Origin: Brevibacterium aurantiacum
GTDB taxonomy: Bacteria > Actinomycetota > Actinomycetes > Actinomycetales > Brevibacteriaceae
Assembly: GCF_900169065.1 (NCBI RefSeq)
Contig: NZ_FXZB01000008.1
Coordinates: forward strand, 96,688-160,687
Direction of reading: 5' to 3'
Length of the DNA: 64,000 bases
Shown: piece after piece, positions 35,016 through 44,296 of the stretch
How positions within the stretch are numbered: position 1 is the first letter of the stretch
How the letters are laid out: each line of letters opens with the position of its first letter
Made by a program: the position numbers and the translations under genes
The notes under the pieces: model-generated
Databases searched by the model: none
The model's input: only the letters and a program-made list of their open reading frames with translations
Told to the model about the DNA's origin: nothing

Positions 35016-35987
35016 TCAGACCTCGAAGAGGCTGGTGACCGATCCGTCTTCGAAGACCTCGTGCACGGCGCGGGCGATCAGCGGAGCGATCGAGAGCACG
35101 GTGAGCTTGTCGAACATCTTGTCCTCGGTCAGCGGCAGCGTGTTCGTCACGATGACTTCCTGCGCCACGGAGTTCGACAGGCGTTCGACTGCCGGGCCGG
35201 AGAACACTGCGTGCGTCGAGACCACGATGACTCCGGTGGCACCGGCGGCCATGCAGGCATCGGCGGCTTGGACGATGGTTCCGCCCGTGTCGATCATGTC
35301 ATCGACGAGGACGCAGGTGCGGCCCTCGACCTCACCGACAACGCGGTTGGCCTTGGTTTCGTTCGGACGTGTGATGTCGCGCGTCTTGTGGATGAATGCC
35401 AGGGGCACTCCACCCAGCGAGTTCGACCAGTTCTCGGCGACCTTGATGCGACCGGCGTCGGGTGAGACGACGGCGAGGTCGCCGGGGTACTTGTCCTTGA
35501 CGTAGCCGGCGAGGATCGGCATTGCGATGAGGTGATCGACCGGTCCGTCGAAGTAGCCCTGGATCTGCGCGGTGTGCAGGTCGACGGTGATGATGCGGTC
35601 GGCACCGGCCGTCTTGTACAGGTCGGCCACGAGACGGGCCGAGATGGGCTCACGTCCGCGGTGCTTCTTGTCCTGACGGGCGTAGGGGAAGAACGGTGCG
35701 ATGACCGTGATCCGCTTCGCTGAGGCGCGCTTGAGAGCGTCGACCATGATGAGCTGTTCCATCAGCCATTCGTTGATGGGCGCACTGTGCGACTGCAGGA
35801 CGAAGACGTCGCAGCCACGGACCGATTCGGAGAACCGGACGTAGATCTCTCCATTGGCAAAGTTGTAAATGTCGGTGGGGAGGAGCTCCGTCCCCAGGTT
35901 CTCAGCGACTTGTTCAGCGAGTTCGGCGTTCGCACGCCCACTGACCAGGACGAGCTTCTTCTCGCCTGCTGTCGTTATTTCATTCAC
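35016..35987 (-). CDS. prs: Ribose-phosphate pyrophosphokinase
   Basis: A 323-residue PRPP synthetase: GRANAELAEQVAENLG, the flexible-loop region PYARQDKKHRGREPISARLVADL, DLHTAQIQGYFDGPVDHL, and the PRPP-binding loop VLVDDMIDTGGTIVQA. It makes PRPP from ribose-5-phosphate and ATP for nucleotide, His, Trp and NAD synthesis. It overlaps the glmU stop by 8 bp, so it is translated in an operon glmU-prs. Confidence 0.97.
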   Translation of the reverse strand: MNEITTAGEKKLVLVSGRANAELAEQVAENLGTELLPTDIYNFANGEIYVRFSESVRGCDVFVLQSHSAPINEWLMEQLIMVDALKRASAKRITVIAPFFPYARQDKKHRGREPISARLVADLYKTAGADRIITVDLHTAQIQGYFDGPVDHLIAMPILAGYVKDKYPGDLAVVSPDAGRIKVAENWSNSLGGVPLAFIHKTRDITRPNETKANRVVGEVEGRTCVLVDDMIDTGGTIVQAADACMAAGATGVIVVSTHAVFSGPAVERLSNSVAQEVIVTNTLPLTEDKMFDKLTVLSIAPLIARAVHEVFEDGSVTSLFEV

Positions 35988-37437
35988 TTGCCGGTTCCCC
36001 TTCAGATGCGGCCTCGGCTGCCTGCGCTGCAGGTGTGCCGGGGCGGTTGCTGACGACCCAGCCCTCCAGGTTACGCTGTGGCGCCACGGTTATGGCAAGC
36101 GCTCCCGCAGGGACATCTTTGCGCACTGTTGTGCTCGCACCCGAGTAGGCGCCGTCGCCTACCGTGACAGGGGCGACGTACATATTGTCCGAGCCCATGC
36201 GTGCGTGCTTTCCGACGACGGTGCGGTGCTTGTTGACACCGTCGTAGTTGACGAAGACCGATGCGGCACCGATGTTGGAGCCCTCACCGATCTCGGCGTC
36301 GCCGACGTAGGACAGATGCGGCACCTTCGCGCCCCGTCCGATGTCGGCGTTCTTCGTCTCCACGAAGGTGCCGATCTTCCCATCCTCGCCGAGGTTGGTC
36401 CCAGGTCGCAGGTACGCGAACGGTCCGACCTTGGCTCCGGGGCCGACGACGGCCAGTTCCGAATGGGTGCGCACGACCTGTGCCCCGGCACCCACCTCGG
36501 TGTCCTTGAGGGTCGAGTCGGGACCGACCACGGCACCGGAGGCGATGTCGGTGGCACCGAGGAGCTGAACACCGGGAAGGATGGTGACGTCCTCACCCAG
36601 AGACACGTCCATGTCGATCCAGGTGGTGTCGGGGTCGATGATGGACACACCGGCGCGCATCCACTTCTCGCAGACGCGACGGTTGAGTTCCTTGCCGAGG
36701 TTGGCCAGCTGCACACGGTCGTTGGCGCCCTCGACCTGCCACAGATCCTGGGTGGCCGTGGCGGCGACGGAGTGACCGGCGTCGCGGGAGAATCCGATGA
36801 CGTCGGTGAGGTACTTCTCGCCCTGGGCGTTGTCCGTGGTCAGTGAGGCGAGACCGTCGCGCAGTGCCGCGGCGTCGAAGGCGTAGATGCCGGAGTTGAT
36901 CTCCCGGATGCTGCGCTGGTCTTCGCTGGCGTCCTTCTGCTCGACGATGCGCAGCAGTGAACCGGAGGCGTCGCGGACGATCCGTCCGTAGCCGTTGGGA
37001 TCGTCCACCTCGGCGGACAGGACCGTGACGGCATTGTGCGAGGACTCGTGGACCTCGACGAGGCTGTTGATCGTGTCCGCGGTCAGCAGCGGCACATCAC
37101 CGTAGGTCACGACCACGGTGCCGGAGAGATCCTCGGGCAGCTGGGTCAGCGCGCACTCGGTGGCGCGGCCGGTGCCGGGGACTTCATCCTGATCAGCGAT
37201 GAGAACGGTCTGCGTCGAATTGATCGACAGTGATTCGAGGTGGGAGACGAGCTGGTCACGCTCGTGCCTGACGACCACGACGAGGTGTTCCGGGGTGGCA
37301 CCTGCTGCTGCCGAGATGGAGTGGTGGAGCAGGGATCGGCCGCCGATCGGGTGCAGGACCTTCGGCAGGGTCGACTTCATACGGGTGCCTTGGCCAGCGG
37401 CCAGAACGATGACGGCGGTAGGTCGGGTCTGCGACAT
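35980..37437 (-). CDS. glmU: Bifunctional UDP-GlcNAc pyrophosphorylase / GlcN-1-P acetyltransferase
   Basis: A 485-residue GlmU. The N-terminal uridyltransferase has VLAAGQGTRMKSTLPKVLH; the C-terminal left-handed beta-helix acetyltransferase has hexapeptide repeats and the conserved YVGDAEIGEGSNIGAASVFVNYDGVNKHRTVVG. It supplies UDP-GlcNAc for peptidoglycan. ATG 37437 follows an SD GAAGGA at 7 nt. Frame upstream of this ATG runs through a tRNA gene and is not coding. tRNA-Gln ends only 32 bp upstream on the same strand, so they probably share a transcript. Confidence 0.96.
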   Translation of the reverse strand: MSQTRPTAVIVLAAGQGTRMKSTLPKVLHPIGGRSLLHHSISAAAGATPEHLVVVVRHERDQLVSHLESLSINSTQTVLIADQDEVPGTGRATECALTQLPEDLSGTVVVTYGDVPLLTADTINSLVEVHESSHNAVTVLSAEVDDPNGYGRIVRDASGSLLRIVEQKDASEDQRSIREINSGIYAFDAAALRDGLASLTTDNAQGEKYLTDVIGFSRDAGHSVAATATQDLWQVEGANDRVQLANLGKELNRRVCEKWMRAGVSIIDPDTTWIDMDVSLGEDVTILPGVQLLGATDIASGAVVGPDSTLKDTEVGAGAQVVRTHSELAVVGPGAKVGPFAYLRPGTNLGEDGKIGTFVETKNADIGRGAKVPHLSYVGDAEIGEGSNIGAASVFVNYDGVNKHRTVVGKHARMGSDNMYVAPVTVGDGAYSGASTTVRKDVPAGALAITVAPQRNLEGWVVSNRPGTPAAQAAEAASEGEPASE

Positions 37438-37469
37438 TCTAGAATCCTTCGCAAGTCGGATTGGGCCAG

Positions 37470-37541
37470 CTCCGCCCATAGGATTCGAACCTATACTGCA
37501 CGGCTCCAAAGGCCGGCGTGCTGCCATTACACCAGGGCGGA
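37470..37541 (-). tRNA. tRNA-Gln (UUG)
   Basis: A 72-nt cloverleaf on the minus strand: acceptor TCCGCCC / GGGCGGA, D arm GTGTAATGGCAGCAC, anticodon loop CTTTGGA giving UUG, and T arm TATAGG-TTCGAAT-CCTAT. Discriminator G; CCA is not encoded. The anticodon stem has one C-U mismatch at its outer end. It is located directly upstream of glmU. Confidence 0.9.
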
Positions 37542-37604
37542 ACAGCGTGCGCCAGTAGAGGGCCCGCGCTCACGAGACACCATCATGCCACTACGATGAA
37601 CCGT

Positions 37605-38021
37605 ATGGAAATTCTTCGCGAGATTTTAGTGGCCCTGCATCTGATCGGAATGGCGATCATCGTGGGTGGATATTTCAGCCTCATCCGCTCCCCCAAAGTC
37701 GCCCCGGGCATGCTGCACGGCTCCTACTTACAGCTGATCACCGGGATTCTCCTGCTCGGCCTTGCCGAGATGGGTGACGGCGAGGTCAAGCACATGAAGA
37801 TGGGCATCAAGCTCGTCATTGCGATTCTCGTCACCGTCTTCGCATTCATCGGCAATAAGAAGCAGAAGGCCTTCGCCTCCGGCACTCTCAATGGTGCTCC
37901 CGCGGGAGCCGGCGCCGACGCAGCAGTGGCGACCGGAGTGAAGAATCCTTCGGCGACGATGGCGCATCTGGTCTTCGCCGGAGCGATCATCAACGTCCTG
38001 GTGGCCGTCTTCGTCCACTGA
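37605..38021 (+). CDS. Small integral membrane protein
   Basis: A 138-residue protein with about four hydrophobic segments: residues 8-27, 42-57, 65-83 and 118-137, with an Ala/Gly-rich loop between the last two. ATG 37605 was chosen because TACGAT ends 7 nt before it with no SD; ATG 37596 in the same frame overlaps that hexamer. It contains two rare TTA codons (37626-37628 and 37728-37730). The family is not recognised; it resembles small four-helix membrane proteins of the CopD/DUF2269 kind only in shape. A very strong terminator follows. Confidence 0.75.
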   Translation: MEILREILVALHLIGMAIIVGGYFSLIRSPKVAPGMLHGSYLQLITGILLLGLAEMGDGEVKHMKMGIKLVIAILVTVFAFIGNKKQKAFASGTLNGAPAGAGADAAVATGVKNPSATMAHLVFAGAIINVLVAVFVH

Positions 38022-38043
38022 TCGTCACCTCTCAATATTCGCC

Positions 38044-38097
38044 GAGGCGGCCCCGTTCCGATCACCAGATTTACGGTGATCGGAACGGGGCCGCCTC
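38044..38097 (+). terminator. Very strong terminator after the 37605 gene
   Basis: A perfect 23-bp stem (38044-38066 with 38075-38097) and an 8-nt loop AGATTTAC. The base of the stem begins inside a CGCCGAGGCGG variant of the repeated word (38040-38050). Confidence 0.9.
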
Positions 38098-38157
38098 TGT
38101 GTTCGGCCTTCACCTCTTTTCCCTGCGTCAGCGCCGGACGGTATCGTTGATCCGGAC

Positions 38158-40710
38158 ATGACTGCTGCAGCTGAAAACATCGAAGAAGCCACGCCGGGAG
38201 CCGACTCACGTGCGGCCGAACTCCTCACCGGACTCAACCCACGACAGCGCGAGGCCGTTGCCCACACCGGGTCACCGCTCCTCATCGTGGCGGGTGCCGG
38301 TTCAGGGAAGACGACGGTTCTGACCAGGCGTATCGCCTATGCGTTGGCCACCGGTCGGGCACACCCCGGTGAGGTCCTGGCGATCACGTTCACGAACAAG
38401 GCCGCCAAGGAGATGGCCGAGCGTGTGCGCTCCATCGTCGGTCCCGCTTCGCGTGCCATGTGGGTCTCGACCTTCCACTCCTCCTGTGTGAGGATCCTCC
38501 GCCGGGAGGCGAAGGTGCTGGGCATGAAGTCCAACTTCACGATCTACGATTCCCAGGACGCGCAGCGGCTCGTGTCCCAGATCCTCAAGGAACTGGGCAT
38601 CGACACGAAGAAGTACACCCCGCGGTCGATGCTGCACCGAATCTCCAATCTCAAGAACGATCTGCAGACACCCGATGACTTCATACCCCGGGCGAACAAT
38701 CCGGCCGATGAAGTCCTCGCCGATGTGTTCAAGCGCTACACCTCCCGTCTGCGGCTGGCCAATGCCTTCGACTTCGATGACCTCATTTCTGAGACCGTTC
38801 ACCTGTTCGGAGCCATCCCCGAGGTGGCCGACTTCTACCGCCGACGGTTCCGGCACATCCTCGTCGACGAGTACCAGGACACGAACCCGGCCCAATATGC
38901 CCTGATCAAGGCTCTGGCCGGTGATGGGGCCGGCGGCGCCACCGGTGCTGAGCTGACGGTCGTCGGCGATTCAGACCAGTCGATCTATGCCTTCCGCGGG
39001 GCCACGGTGCGCAACATCATGGAGTTCGAGAAGGACTTCCCCAATGCGGAGACGATTCTGCTGGAGCAGAACTATCGCTCCACGCAGAACATCCTCGATG
39101 CCGCGAACGCTGTGATTTCGAACAATCAGGATCGCAAGGACAAGAAGCTGTGGACCTCGGAGGGCACGGGCGAAACCATCGTCGGCTGGGTGGCCGAGAA
39201 CGAACAGGCCGAGGCTCGCTTCATCGTCGACCGGGTCGATGAGCTCATCGACAATGAGAAGTACACCTACGGTGACTTCGCCGTCTTCTATCGCACCAAC
39301 GCCCAGTCACGTGCCATCGAAGACGCCCTGGTCCGCTCGGGCATCCCCTATAAGGTCGTCGGCGGCACACGGTTCTACGAGCGCAAAGAGATCAAGGACG
39401 CCCTCGCGTATCTGCGTGTGGTGGCCAACCCCGATGACGATGTGAATCTGCGACGCATCCTCAACGTCCCCAAACGCTCCATCGGCGATCGCACCGAGGG
39501 CATCGTCGCAGACTTCGCCGACCGTGAGGGCATCAGCTTCTACACGGCGCTGGGGCGCCTTGACGAGATCGTCCACCTCTCTGCCCGAGCGAAGACCTCC
39601 GTGGCGAAGTTCTATGACCTCATGCGTGACCTGGCGGCCACCGCCGAGGCGGCTCCGCTCTCGCGGGTCATCGAAGCGATCCTCGAGCAGAGCGGCTACC
39701 TCGAGTCGCTGCAGAAGAGCACCGACCCGCAGGACGAGTCCCGGGTCGACAACCTCGCCGAGCTGGTGGCCGTGGCCGAAGACTTCGTCGCGACTCGGGC
39801 CCTGGCCGATGCCACAGACGACGAGGACGCCGATGACGCGGACGCAGAAGCAGCCGAGACCGGCTCAAGCACTGCGGTCGACGAAGGCTCTTCAGCCGAA
39901 GACGGCGATGCGGGCGACAGCACCGACGACGCAGGCGCAGACGCTGCGGATGAGGGCCGCGATGCTCCTTCCGCCGGCGGTTCATCGATCGAGGCCTTCC
40001 TCGAGCAGGTGGCGCTGGCCTCCGACACCGACCAGATTCCTGATGCCGAGCTCGGCCAGGTCACGCTCATGACCCTGCACACGGCGAAGGGACTGGAATT
40101 CCCGGTCGTCTTCCTCACCGGACTCGAGGACGGCGGCTTCCCCCATGCCCGATCCTTCGAGAACCCCAGTGAACTCTCCGAGGAGCGGCGCCTGGCCTAT
40201 GTGGGTCTAACCCGGGCGCGGCAGCGCCTGATTGTGACTCGTGCCGAGACACGCAGCATGTGGGGCCAGCCGCAGTACAACCCGCCGAGCCGGTTCCTGT
40301 CCGAGATCCCCGAGAGCCTCATCGAATGGGAGAACACCGGCACCTTCTCATCCAGCATGGGCGGCGGCTTCACCTCCGGCGGCTACGGCGGAGGAAGCCT
40401 CGGCGGCGGCTACGCCAGCTCACGCAGCGGCGGATTCGGCTCTTCACGTGGATCGAGCAGGTCCTCTGGCTCACGCTCAGGATCCGCGAACTCTTCGTCG
40501 CCTGTGGCCGGTTTCCCGAATCGGATCCGACCCAACCGAGAGGTCATCACCGTGTCGGTGGGAGAGAAGGTCTCACACGAGTCCTTCGGTCTGGGAACTG
40601 TGACGGAGGTCAACGGCGTCGGTGACAAGACGGTCGCGGTCGTCGACTTCGGCTCCTTGGGCACGAAGCGCCTCCTGCTGCGCTACGCCCCCATCGAGAA
40701 ACTGGGCTGA
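38158..40710 (+). CDS. pcrA: ATP-dependent DNA helicase PcrA/UvrD
   Basis: An 850-residue SF1 helicase: Q-motif LNPRQREAV, Walker A AGAGSGKT at 45-52, TFHSSCVRILR, DEYQDTNPAQY, GDSDQSIYAFRGA, EQNYRST, and motif V/VI VTLMTLHTAKGLEFP and EERRLAYVGLTRARQRL. It acts in nucleotide-excision repair and replication-fork clearance. Two unusual regions: residues about 549-611 are a nearly pure Asp/Ala/Glu/Ser insertion before motif V, and residues about 730-780 are Gly/Ser-rich before the C-terminal Tudor-like segment (GEKVSHESFGLGTVTEV). A TATCGT or GTTGAT hexamer precedes the ATG. Confidence 0.95.
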   Translation: MTAAAENIEEATPGADSRAAELLTGLNPRQREAVAHTGSPLLIVAGAGSGKTTVLTRRIAYALATGRAHPGEVLAITFTNKAAKEMAERVRSIVGPASRAMWVSTFHSSCVRILRREAKVLGMKSNFTIYDSQDAQRLVSQILKELGIDTKKYTPRSMLHRISNLKNDLQTPDDFIPRANNPADEVLADVFKRYTSRLRLANAFDFDDLISETVHLFGAIPEVADFYRRRFRHILVDEYQDTNPAQYALIKALAGDGAGGATGAELTVVGDSDQSIYAFRGATVRNIMEFEKDFPNAETILLEQNYRSTQNILDAANAVISNNQDRKDKKLWTSEGTGETIVGWVAENEQAEARFIVDRVDELIDNEKYTYGDFAVFYRTNAQSRAIEDALVRSGIPYKVVGGTRFYERKEIKDALAYLRVVANPDDDVNLRRILNVPKRSIGDRTEGIVADFADREGISFYTALGRLDEIVHLSARAKTSVAKFYDLMRDLAATAEAAPLSRVIEAILEQSGYLESLQKSTDPQDESRVDNLAELVAVAEDFVATRALADATDDEDADDADAEAAETGSSTAVDEGSSAEDGDAGDSTDDAGADAADEGRDAPSAGGSSIEAFLEQVALASDTDQIPDAELGQVTLMTLHTAKGLEFPVVFLTGLEDGGFPHARSFENPSELSEERRLAYVGLTRARQRLIVTRAETRSMWGQPQYNPPSRFLSEIPESLIEWENTGTFSSSMGGGFTSGGYGGGSLGGGYASSRSGGFGSSRGSSRSSGSRSGSANSSSPVAGFPNRIRPNREVITVSVGEKVSHESFGLGTVTEVNGVGDKTVAVVDFGSLGTKRLLLRYAPIEKLG

Positions 40711-40721
40711 GGACATAAAAG

Positions 40722-40757
40722 AAGCGCCGAGGTGAAATGAAATTCACCTCGGCGCTT
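40722..40757. terminator. Bidirectional terminator built from the repeated word
   Basis: A perfect 15-bp stem AAGCGCCGAGGTGAA / TTCACCTCGGCGCTT with loop ATGAAA, flanked by A-rich and T-rich bases. Each arm contains one full CGCCGAGGTG copy in opposite orientation. It serves pcrA (plus) and the Rv0909-like gene (minus). Confidence 0.9.
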
Positions 40758-40789
40758 TTCCATGCCGGACGCGGCGATGGAATTAAAAG

Positions 40790-40972
40790 TCACTCATTGC
40801 CAAGTTTTCCGTCGACTCCGTCGCGACCCTGGTTGATCTGGTCTTCGAACTTGCCGCCGGTCTTGTCATTGGCGAAGTCAGTAGCCTTATCCAGACCCTG
40901 ATCGCTGAACTCTTCACCCTTTTCGCTATTCACGGCGTCCTTGGCTTTGTTTGTAAGATCGTCGAGTCCCAT
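40790..40972 (-). CDS. Rv0909-like (MT0933 antitoxin family) small protein
   Basis: A 60-residue soluble, charged protein MGLDDLTNKAKDAVNSEKGE, then LDKATDFANDKTGGKFEDQINQGRDGVDGKL. The repeat-like DKTGGKF motif and length match the Rv0909/MT0933 antitoxin family (PF14013). ATG 40972 has the SD AGGGAGA; an ATG 15 nt upstream is less likely. In mycobacteria the partner is an SRPBCC-fold toxin encoded next to it; no such gene lies here, so this copy is an orphan and may simply be a CsbD-like stress protein. Three hairpins precede it. Confidence 0.72.
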   Translation of the reverse strand: MGLDDLTNKAKDAVNSEKGEEFSDQGLDKATDFANDKTGGKFEDQINQGRDGVDGKLGNE

Positions 40973-40992
40973 ACTGTCTCCCTTCAATGGAA

Positions 40993-41077
40993 AAGGTTCT
41001 TGCGAACCTTCTTACACCACTCACCCTGCCACTTATTCCGCTTCGGTGTAACCGAAGATTCCCGTTTTTCAGGGAAT
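40993..41077 (-). promoter_or_regulatory. Stack of three hairpins upstream of the Rv0909-like gene
   Basis: In transcript order on the minus strand: ATTCCC/GGGAAT (41058-41077), CTTCGGT/ACCGAAG (41041-41057) and AAGGTTC-GCAA-GAACCTT followed by TT (40993-41010). The last resembles an intrinsic terminator about 20 nt before the start codon. They may end the purNH-DUF3017 transcript or attenuate the small gene. Confidence 0.55.
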
Positions 41078-41111
41078 GCACAAAGTAACCGATTCTGTGA
41101 GCTCGGTAGCT

Positions 41112-41450
41112 TCAGCGCGACTCCGGGACGACGAACGCCAAAGCCACGAGAACCACAGCGAAGATGAGGCCGGTGGCGATGTCGACGGTCTTCGATCGAT
41201 TGGTCCAGACCTCGGCCCAAGGTTCGGGCATTGCGCGCATCATCGCCAGTCCCGCCGGCACAACTGCCAGCACGATCGCACCGAGATGGAAGTCGATGAG
41301 GGTACATGCGGCGGCGATCAAGATTCCCAGCAGGCAGCCCAGAAGAACCCAGTCGCGCAGGACAGGGTTCGCGTAGCGCCGTTTCCAGTAGATCCAGCGC
41401 TTGGCGATCGGGCCGCGCCCACGCCTGGCATGGCGTGGGTGGGCCTTCAC
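41112..41450 (-). CDS. DUF3017 membrane protein
   Basis: A 112-residue protein with a basic N-terminus and three hydrophobic segments at about 34-50, 54-70 and 90-108. It carries the DUF3017 pattern LGAIVLAVVPAGLAMMRAMPEPWAEVWTNRSKTVDI. It starts at GTG 41450, 4 bp after the purH stop, so it is translated as the last gene of the purN-purH operon. Its function is unknown; the genomic link to purine synthesis is conserved in actinobacteria. Confidence 0.85.
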   Translation of the reverse strand: MKAHPRHARRGRGPIAKRWIYWKRRYANPVLRDWVLLGCLLGILIAAACTLIDFHLGAIVLAVVPAGLAMMRAMPEPWAEVWTNRSKTVDIATGLIFAVVLVALAFVVPESR

Positions 41451-41454
41451 CTTC

Positions 41455-43038
41455 TCAGTGGAAGAAATGGCGGCTCCCGGTCAGGTACATGGTGATCCCC
41501 GCCTTCTCCGCGGCTGCGACGACCTCTTCATCGCGGATGGAGCCACCTGGCTGCACAACCGCGCTGATGCCGGCATCGAGGAGGATCTGGAGTCCGTCGG
41601 CGAAGGGGAAGAACGCGTCCGAGGCGGCCACTGCGCCCGTTGCCCTCTGTTCACCGGCGCGCTCGACGGCCAGCTTCGCGGAGTCGACACGATTGACCTG
41701 GCCCATGCCCACGCCCACAGAGGCACCGTCCTTGGCCACGAGGATTGCGTTGGACTTCACTGCCCGGCAGGCCTTCCACGCGAATTCCAGGTCGGCGAGC
41801 ACCTGTGGTGCAGCGGCCGGGCCTGCGGCCAGCGTCCAGTTCTCCGAAGCATCTCCCTCGGCCTGGAACGCGTCGCGGTCCTGGACGAGGAATCCGCCGG
41901 TGATCGGCTTGATCTCAGCAGGTGCGAAGTCGACGTCACCGAGTTCGAGCAGACGCAGATTCTTCTTGCTCGAGAGCAGCTCCAGCGCTTCGGCTGAGAA
42001 TGAGGGTGCGGCCAGGCACTCGGTGAAGATCGGCTTGATCGAGGCAGCCAGCTCGGCGTCGACCTCGCGGTTGGTGGCGATGACGCCGCCGTAGGCCGAG
42101 AGAGGGTCGCATTCGTGGGCTGCCTTGTGGGCGGCGGCAGCGGTGTCGGCCACCGCGATTCCGCAGGGGTTGGCGTGCTTGATGATCGCCACGGCGGGAC
42201 GGTCGAAATCGAAGGCGGCGCGGATGGCGGCGTCGGTGTCCGTGTAGTTGTTGTAGGACATGGCTTTGCCGCCCAGCAGGTTCGCACCGGCGATTCCGCG
42301 AGTTCCGTCGGAGTACACGGCTGCAGCCTGGTGTGGGTTCTCGCCGTAGCGCAGGTCGGTCAGCTTCTCCCCCGTCACCCCGGCGAATGCGGGCTGCCCG
42401 GCAGACTGAGTTTCCTCAGCGGATGCGCCGTCGTCAGCACCGGAGGCGATCTCGGCGGCGAACCAGGAGGCCACAGCCGTGTCATAGGCGGCGGTGTGGG
42501 CGAAGGCGCGGGCGGCGAAGCTGCACCTGGCCGCGAGATCGAAGCCCTGTCCCTGGGCCGCTTCAATGACCGCGGGGTAGTCGCTGGGGTCGGTGATGAC
42601 GGAGACGCCTGGGTGGTTCTTCGCCGCTGCCCGCACCATGGACGGCCCGCCGATGTCGATCTGCTCCACGCAGTCGTCGAAGCCGGCGCCGCTGGCCACG
42701 GTGTCGGAGAAGGGGTAGAGGTTGACGATGACGAGGTCGAATGGCTCGATCTCGAGCTCTTCGAGCTGGCTCATGTGGTCCGATTTGCGCGAATCGGCCA
42801 GAATGCCGGCATGGACCCGCGGGTGCAGGGTCTTGACCCGACCTTCGAGGCATTCGGGGAACCCGGTCAGCTCTTCGACCTTCGTGACCGCAGCACCCGC
42901 CTCGGCGATCTTCGCTGCTGTCGAACCGGTGGACACGATCTGCACACCGGCGGCGTGCAGTCCGCGGGCCAGGTCCTCCAATCCCGATTTGTCGTAAACG
43001 CTGACGAGCGCTCTTTTGATCGCGCGGGTTCCTGTCAC
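41455..43038 (-). CDS. purH: Bifunctional AICAR transformylase / IMP cyclohydrolase
   Basis: A 527-residue PurH. N-terminal IMP cyclohydrolase: [32 protein letters not shown], and [19 protein letters not shown]-terminal AICAR formyltransferase: [34 protein letters not shown], and [10 protein letters not shown] (catalytic Lys-His). It performs the last two steps to IMP. Start GTG 43038 has an excellent SD AAGGAGGA; open frame further upstream overlaps purN and is not translated here. It is cotranscribed with purN. Confidence 0.96.
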   Translation of the reverse strand: MTGTRAIKRALVSVYDKSGLEDLARGLHAAGVQIVSTGSTAAKIAEAGAAVTKVEELTGFPECLEGRVKTLHPRVHAGILADSRKSDHMSQLEELEIEPFDLVIVNLYPFSDTVASGAGFDDCVEQIDIGGPSMVRAAAKNHPGVSVITDPSDYPAVIEAAQGQGFDLAARCSFAARAFAHTAAYDTAVASWFAAEIASGADDGASAEETQSAGQPAFAGVTGEKLTDLRYGENPHQAAAVYSDGTRGIAGANLLGGKAMSYNNYTDTDAAIRAAFDFDRPAVAIIKHANPCGIAVADTAAAAHKAAHECDPLSAYGGVIATNREVDAELAASIKPIFTECLAAPSFSAEALELLSSKKNLRLLELGDVDFAPAEIKPITGGFLVQDRDAFQAEGDASENWTLAAGPAAAPQVLADLEFAWKACRAVKSNAILVAKDGASVGVGMGQVNRVDSAKLAVERAGEQRATGAVAASDAFFPFADGLQILLDAGISAVVQPGGSIRDEEVVAAAEKAGITMYLTGSRHFFH

Positions 43039-43087
43039 AAGTCCTCCTTGAAGGCTCGATTGCCGTTTCGTGCGGTTGGTGAGTGGG

Positions 43088-43708
43088 TCAGACTGGGGAC
43101 GCCGAGGTGGCATATCCGCTGACGTGCCGTCCCTCGATGCTGAGGTCATGGTGGGCAAGATGAGTCAGGAGCCGTACGAGCTCGGCCCGCTCCTGGGTCT
43201 TGATGCGTTCGTGCACCGTGTCTTCTGTGTCCACGTCGCTGACGGGGACCGCGAACTGGGTGATGATCGGGCCCGTATCGACTCCTGAGTCGACGAGGTG
43301 GATGGTGCCGCCGGTGATGCGCACACCGTGGGCGAGGGCATCTCGCACCCCATGCGCGCCGGGGAATGCCGGCAGCAGAGCCGGGTGCGTGTTGATGATG
43401 CGATTGTGGAAGGCCGCGATGAACGTGGGCCCCAGGATCCGCATGAACCCGGCCGAGATCACCCAATCTGGAGTCAGATCTGCGACGGCGTCACGCAGCT
43501 GGAGGTTCCAGTCCTCGCGGCTTGCACAGTCCTTGGGCCGGACGACGAAGGTGGGAATCGAGTGGGCATTCGCGCGGTCGAGAACACCTGCCGTCTGCGA
43601 GTCCGAACCGACGCCGACGATCTCGACTCCACGCTGCGCATCTGCAAACGCGTCGATGACTGCCTGTGTGAGGGTACCGGAGCCGGATGCCAGAAGAACG
43701 ATGCGCAC
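43088..43708 (-). CDS. purN: Phosphoribosylglycinamide formyltransferase
   Basis: A 206-residue PurN: N-terminal [15 protein letters not shown] for the phosphate, the catalytic Asn-His in [26 protein letters not shown], and the Asp in [14 protein letters not shown]. It converts GAR to FGAR with 10-formyl-THF in purine synthesis. The start is GTG 43708; TAGAAT ends 6 nt before it with no SD, so the purNH operon likely begins as a leaderless mRNA. The C-terminus ATSASPV is encoded across a CGCCGAGGTGG copy. Confidence 0.95.
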   Translation of the reverse strand: MRIVLLASGSGTLTQAVIDAFADAQRGVEIVGVGSDSQTAGVLDRANAHSIPTFVVRPKDCASREDWNLQLRDAVADLTPDWVISAGFMRILGPTFIAAFHNRIINTHPALLPAFPGAHGVRDALAHGVRITGGTIHLVDSGVDTGPIITQFAVPVSDVDTEDTVHERIKTQERAELVRLLTHLAHHDLSIEGRHVSGYATSASPV

Positions 43709-43813
43709 AGACCCATTCTAACGTTTGTATCTCCGCCTGTCGGTCAGGGCACCAGAATACGGACTCTCTCTGCCGTCAAGGCTTTTGTCAGTGGACTATG
43801 ACAAACTATTCGT

Positions 43814-44260
43814 GTGACGTCACCAAACAATACTGAAGAGAAGAGCGCGCCCACTCCCGAAGAGGAGAAGCAGGCCGCACCCGCTCGACATGGCCTGGTC
43901 CTGATCCTCCTGATCCTCGCCTCGGTCCTGACGTTCACGTATCCGCTGCCGTTCAAGGTCGCGGCCATCGGTTTCGCCATCGCCGCTGTCGTCTGGGCGA
44001 TTCGCTACATCGTCGCTGTCGTCAGGACGAAGCAGAAGCGCAACATGTCCCTGGGCATTCTGGGTGGCCTGCTCGCCCTCTACCTCATCTTCTCGACGAT
44101 GTCGTCCGTCGTCCTCTGGCCGGTTCAGTCGAAGTATGAGGAATGCGTGCGTGATGCCATCACGCAGCAGGCCCAGCTCTCATGCACAACGGAGTACCAG
44201 ACCGGACTTGGCGACTGGTTCAAACAGCTCACCGGCCAGGAACTGCCCGGCACGAACTGA
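43814..44260 (+). CDS. Small membrane protein, unknown function
   Basis: A 148-residue protein: polar N-terminus of about 20 residues, three hydrophobic segments at about 27-45, 51-67 and 78-96, then a C-terminal domain with two cysteines (YEECVRDAITQQAQLSCTTEYQTGL) likely outside the membrane. It starts at a GTG; CAAACT ends 6 nt before it and no SD is seen. I do not recognise a family, though proteins of this shape next to purN and DUF6350 occur in Micrococcales. Confidence 0.7.
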   Translation: MTSPNNTEEKSAPTPEEEKQAAPARHGLVLILLILASVLTFTYPLPFKVAAIGFAIAAVVWAIRYIVAVVRTKQKRNMSLGILGGLLALYLIFSTMSSVVLWPVQSKYEECVRDAITQQAQLSCTTEYQTGLGDWFKQLTGQELPGTN

Positions 44261-44296
44261 GCCATCTCCGGCTGTGGATCAGGCCCCGCCCGTGGT

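Noticed and set aside
37438..37527. A 30-codon N-terminal extension of glmU.
   Set aside because: It would run through tRNA-Gln and lacks homology; the SD sits before ATG 37437.
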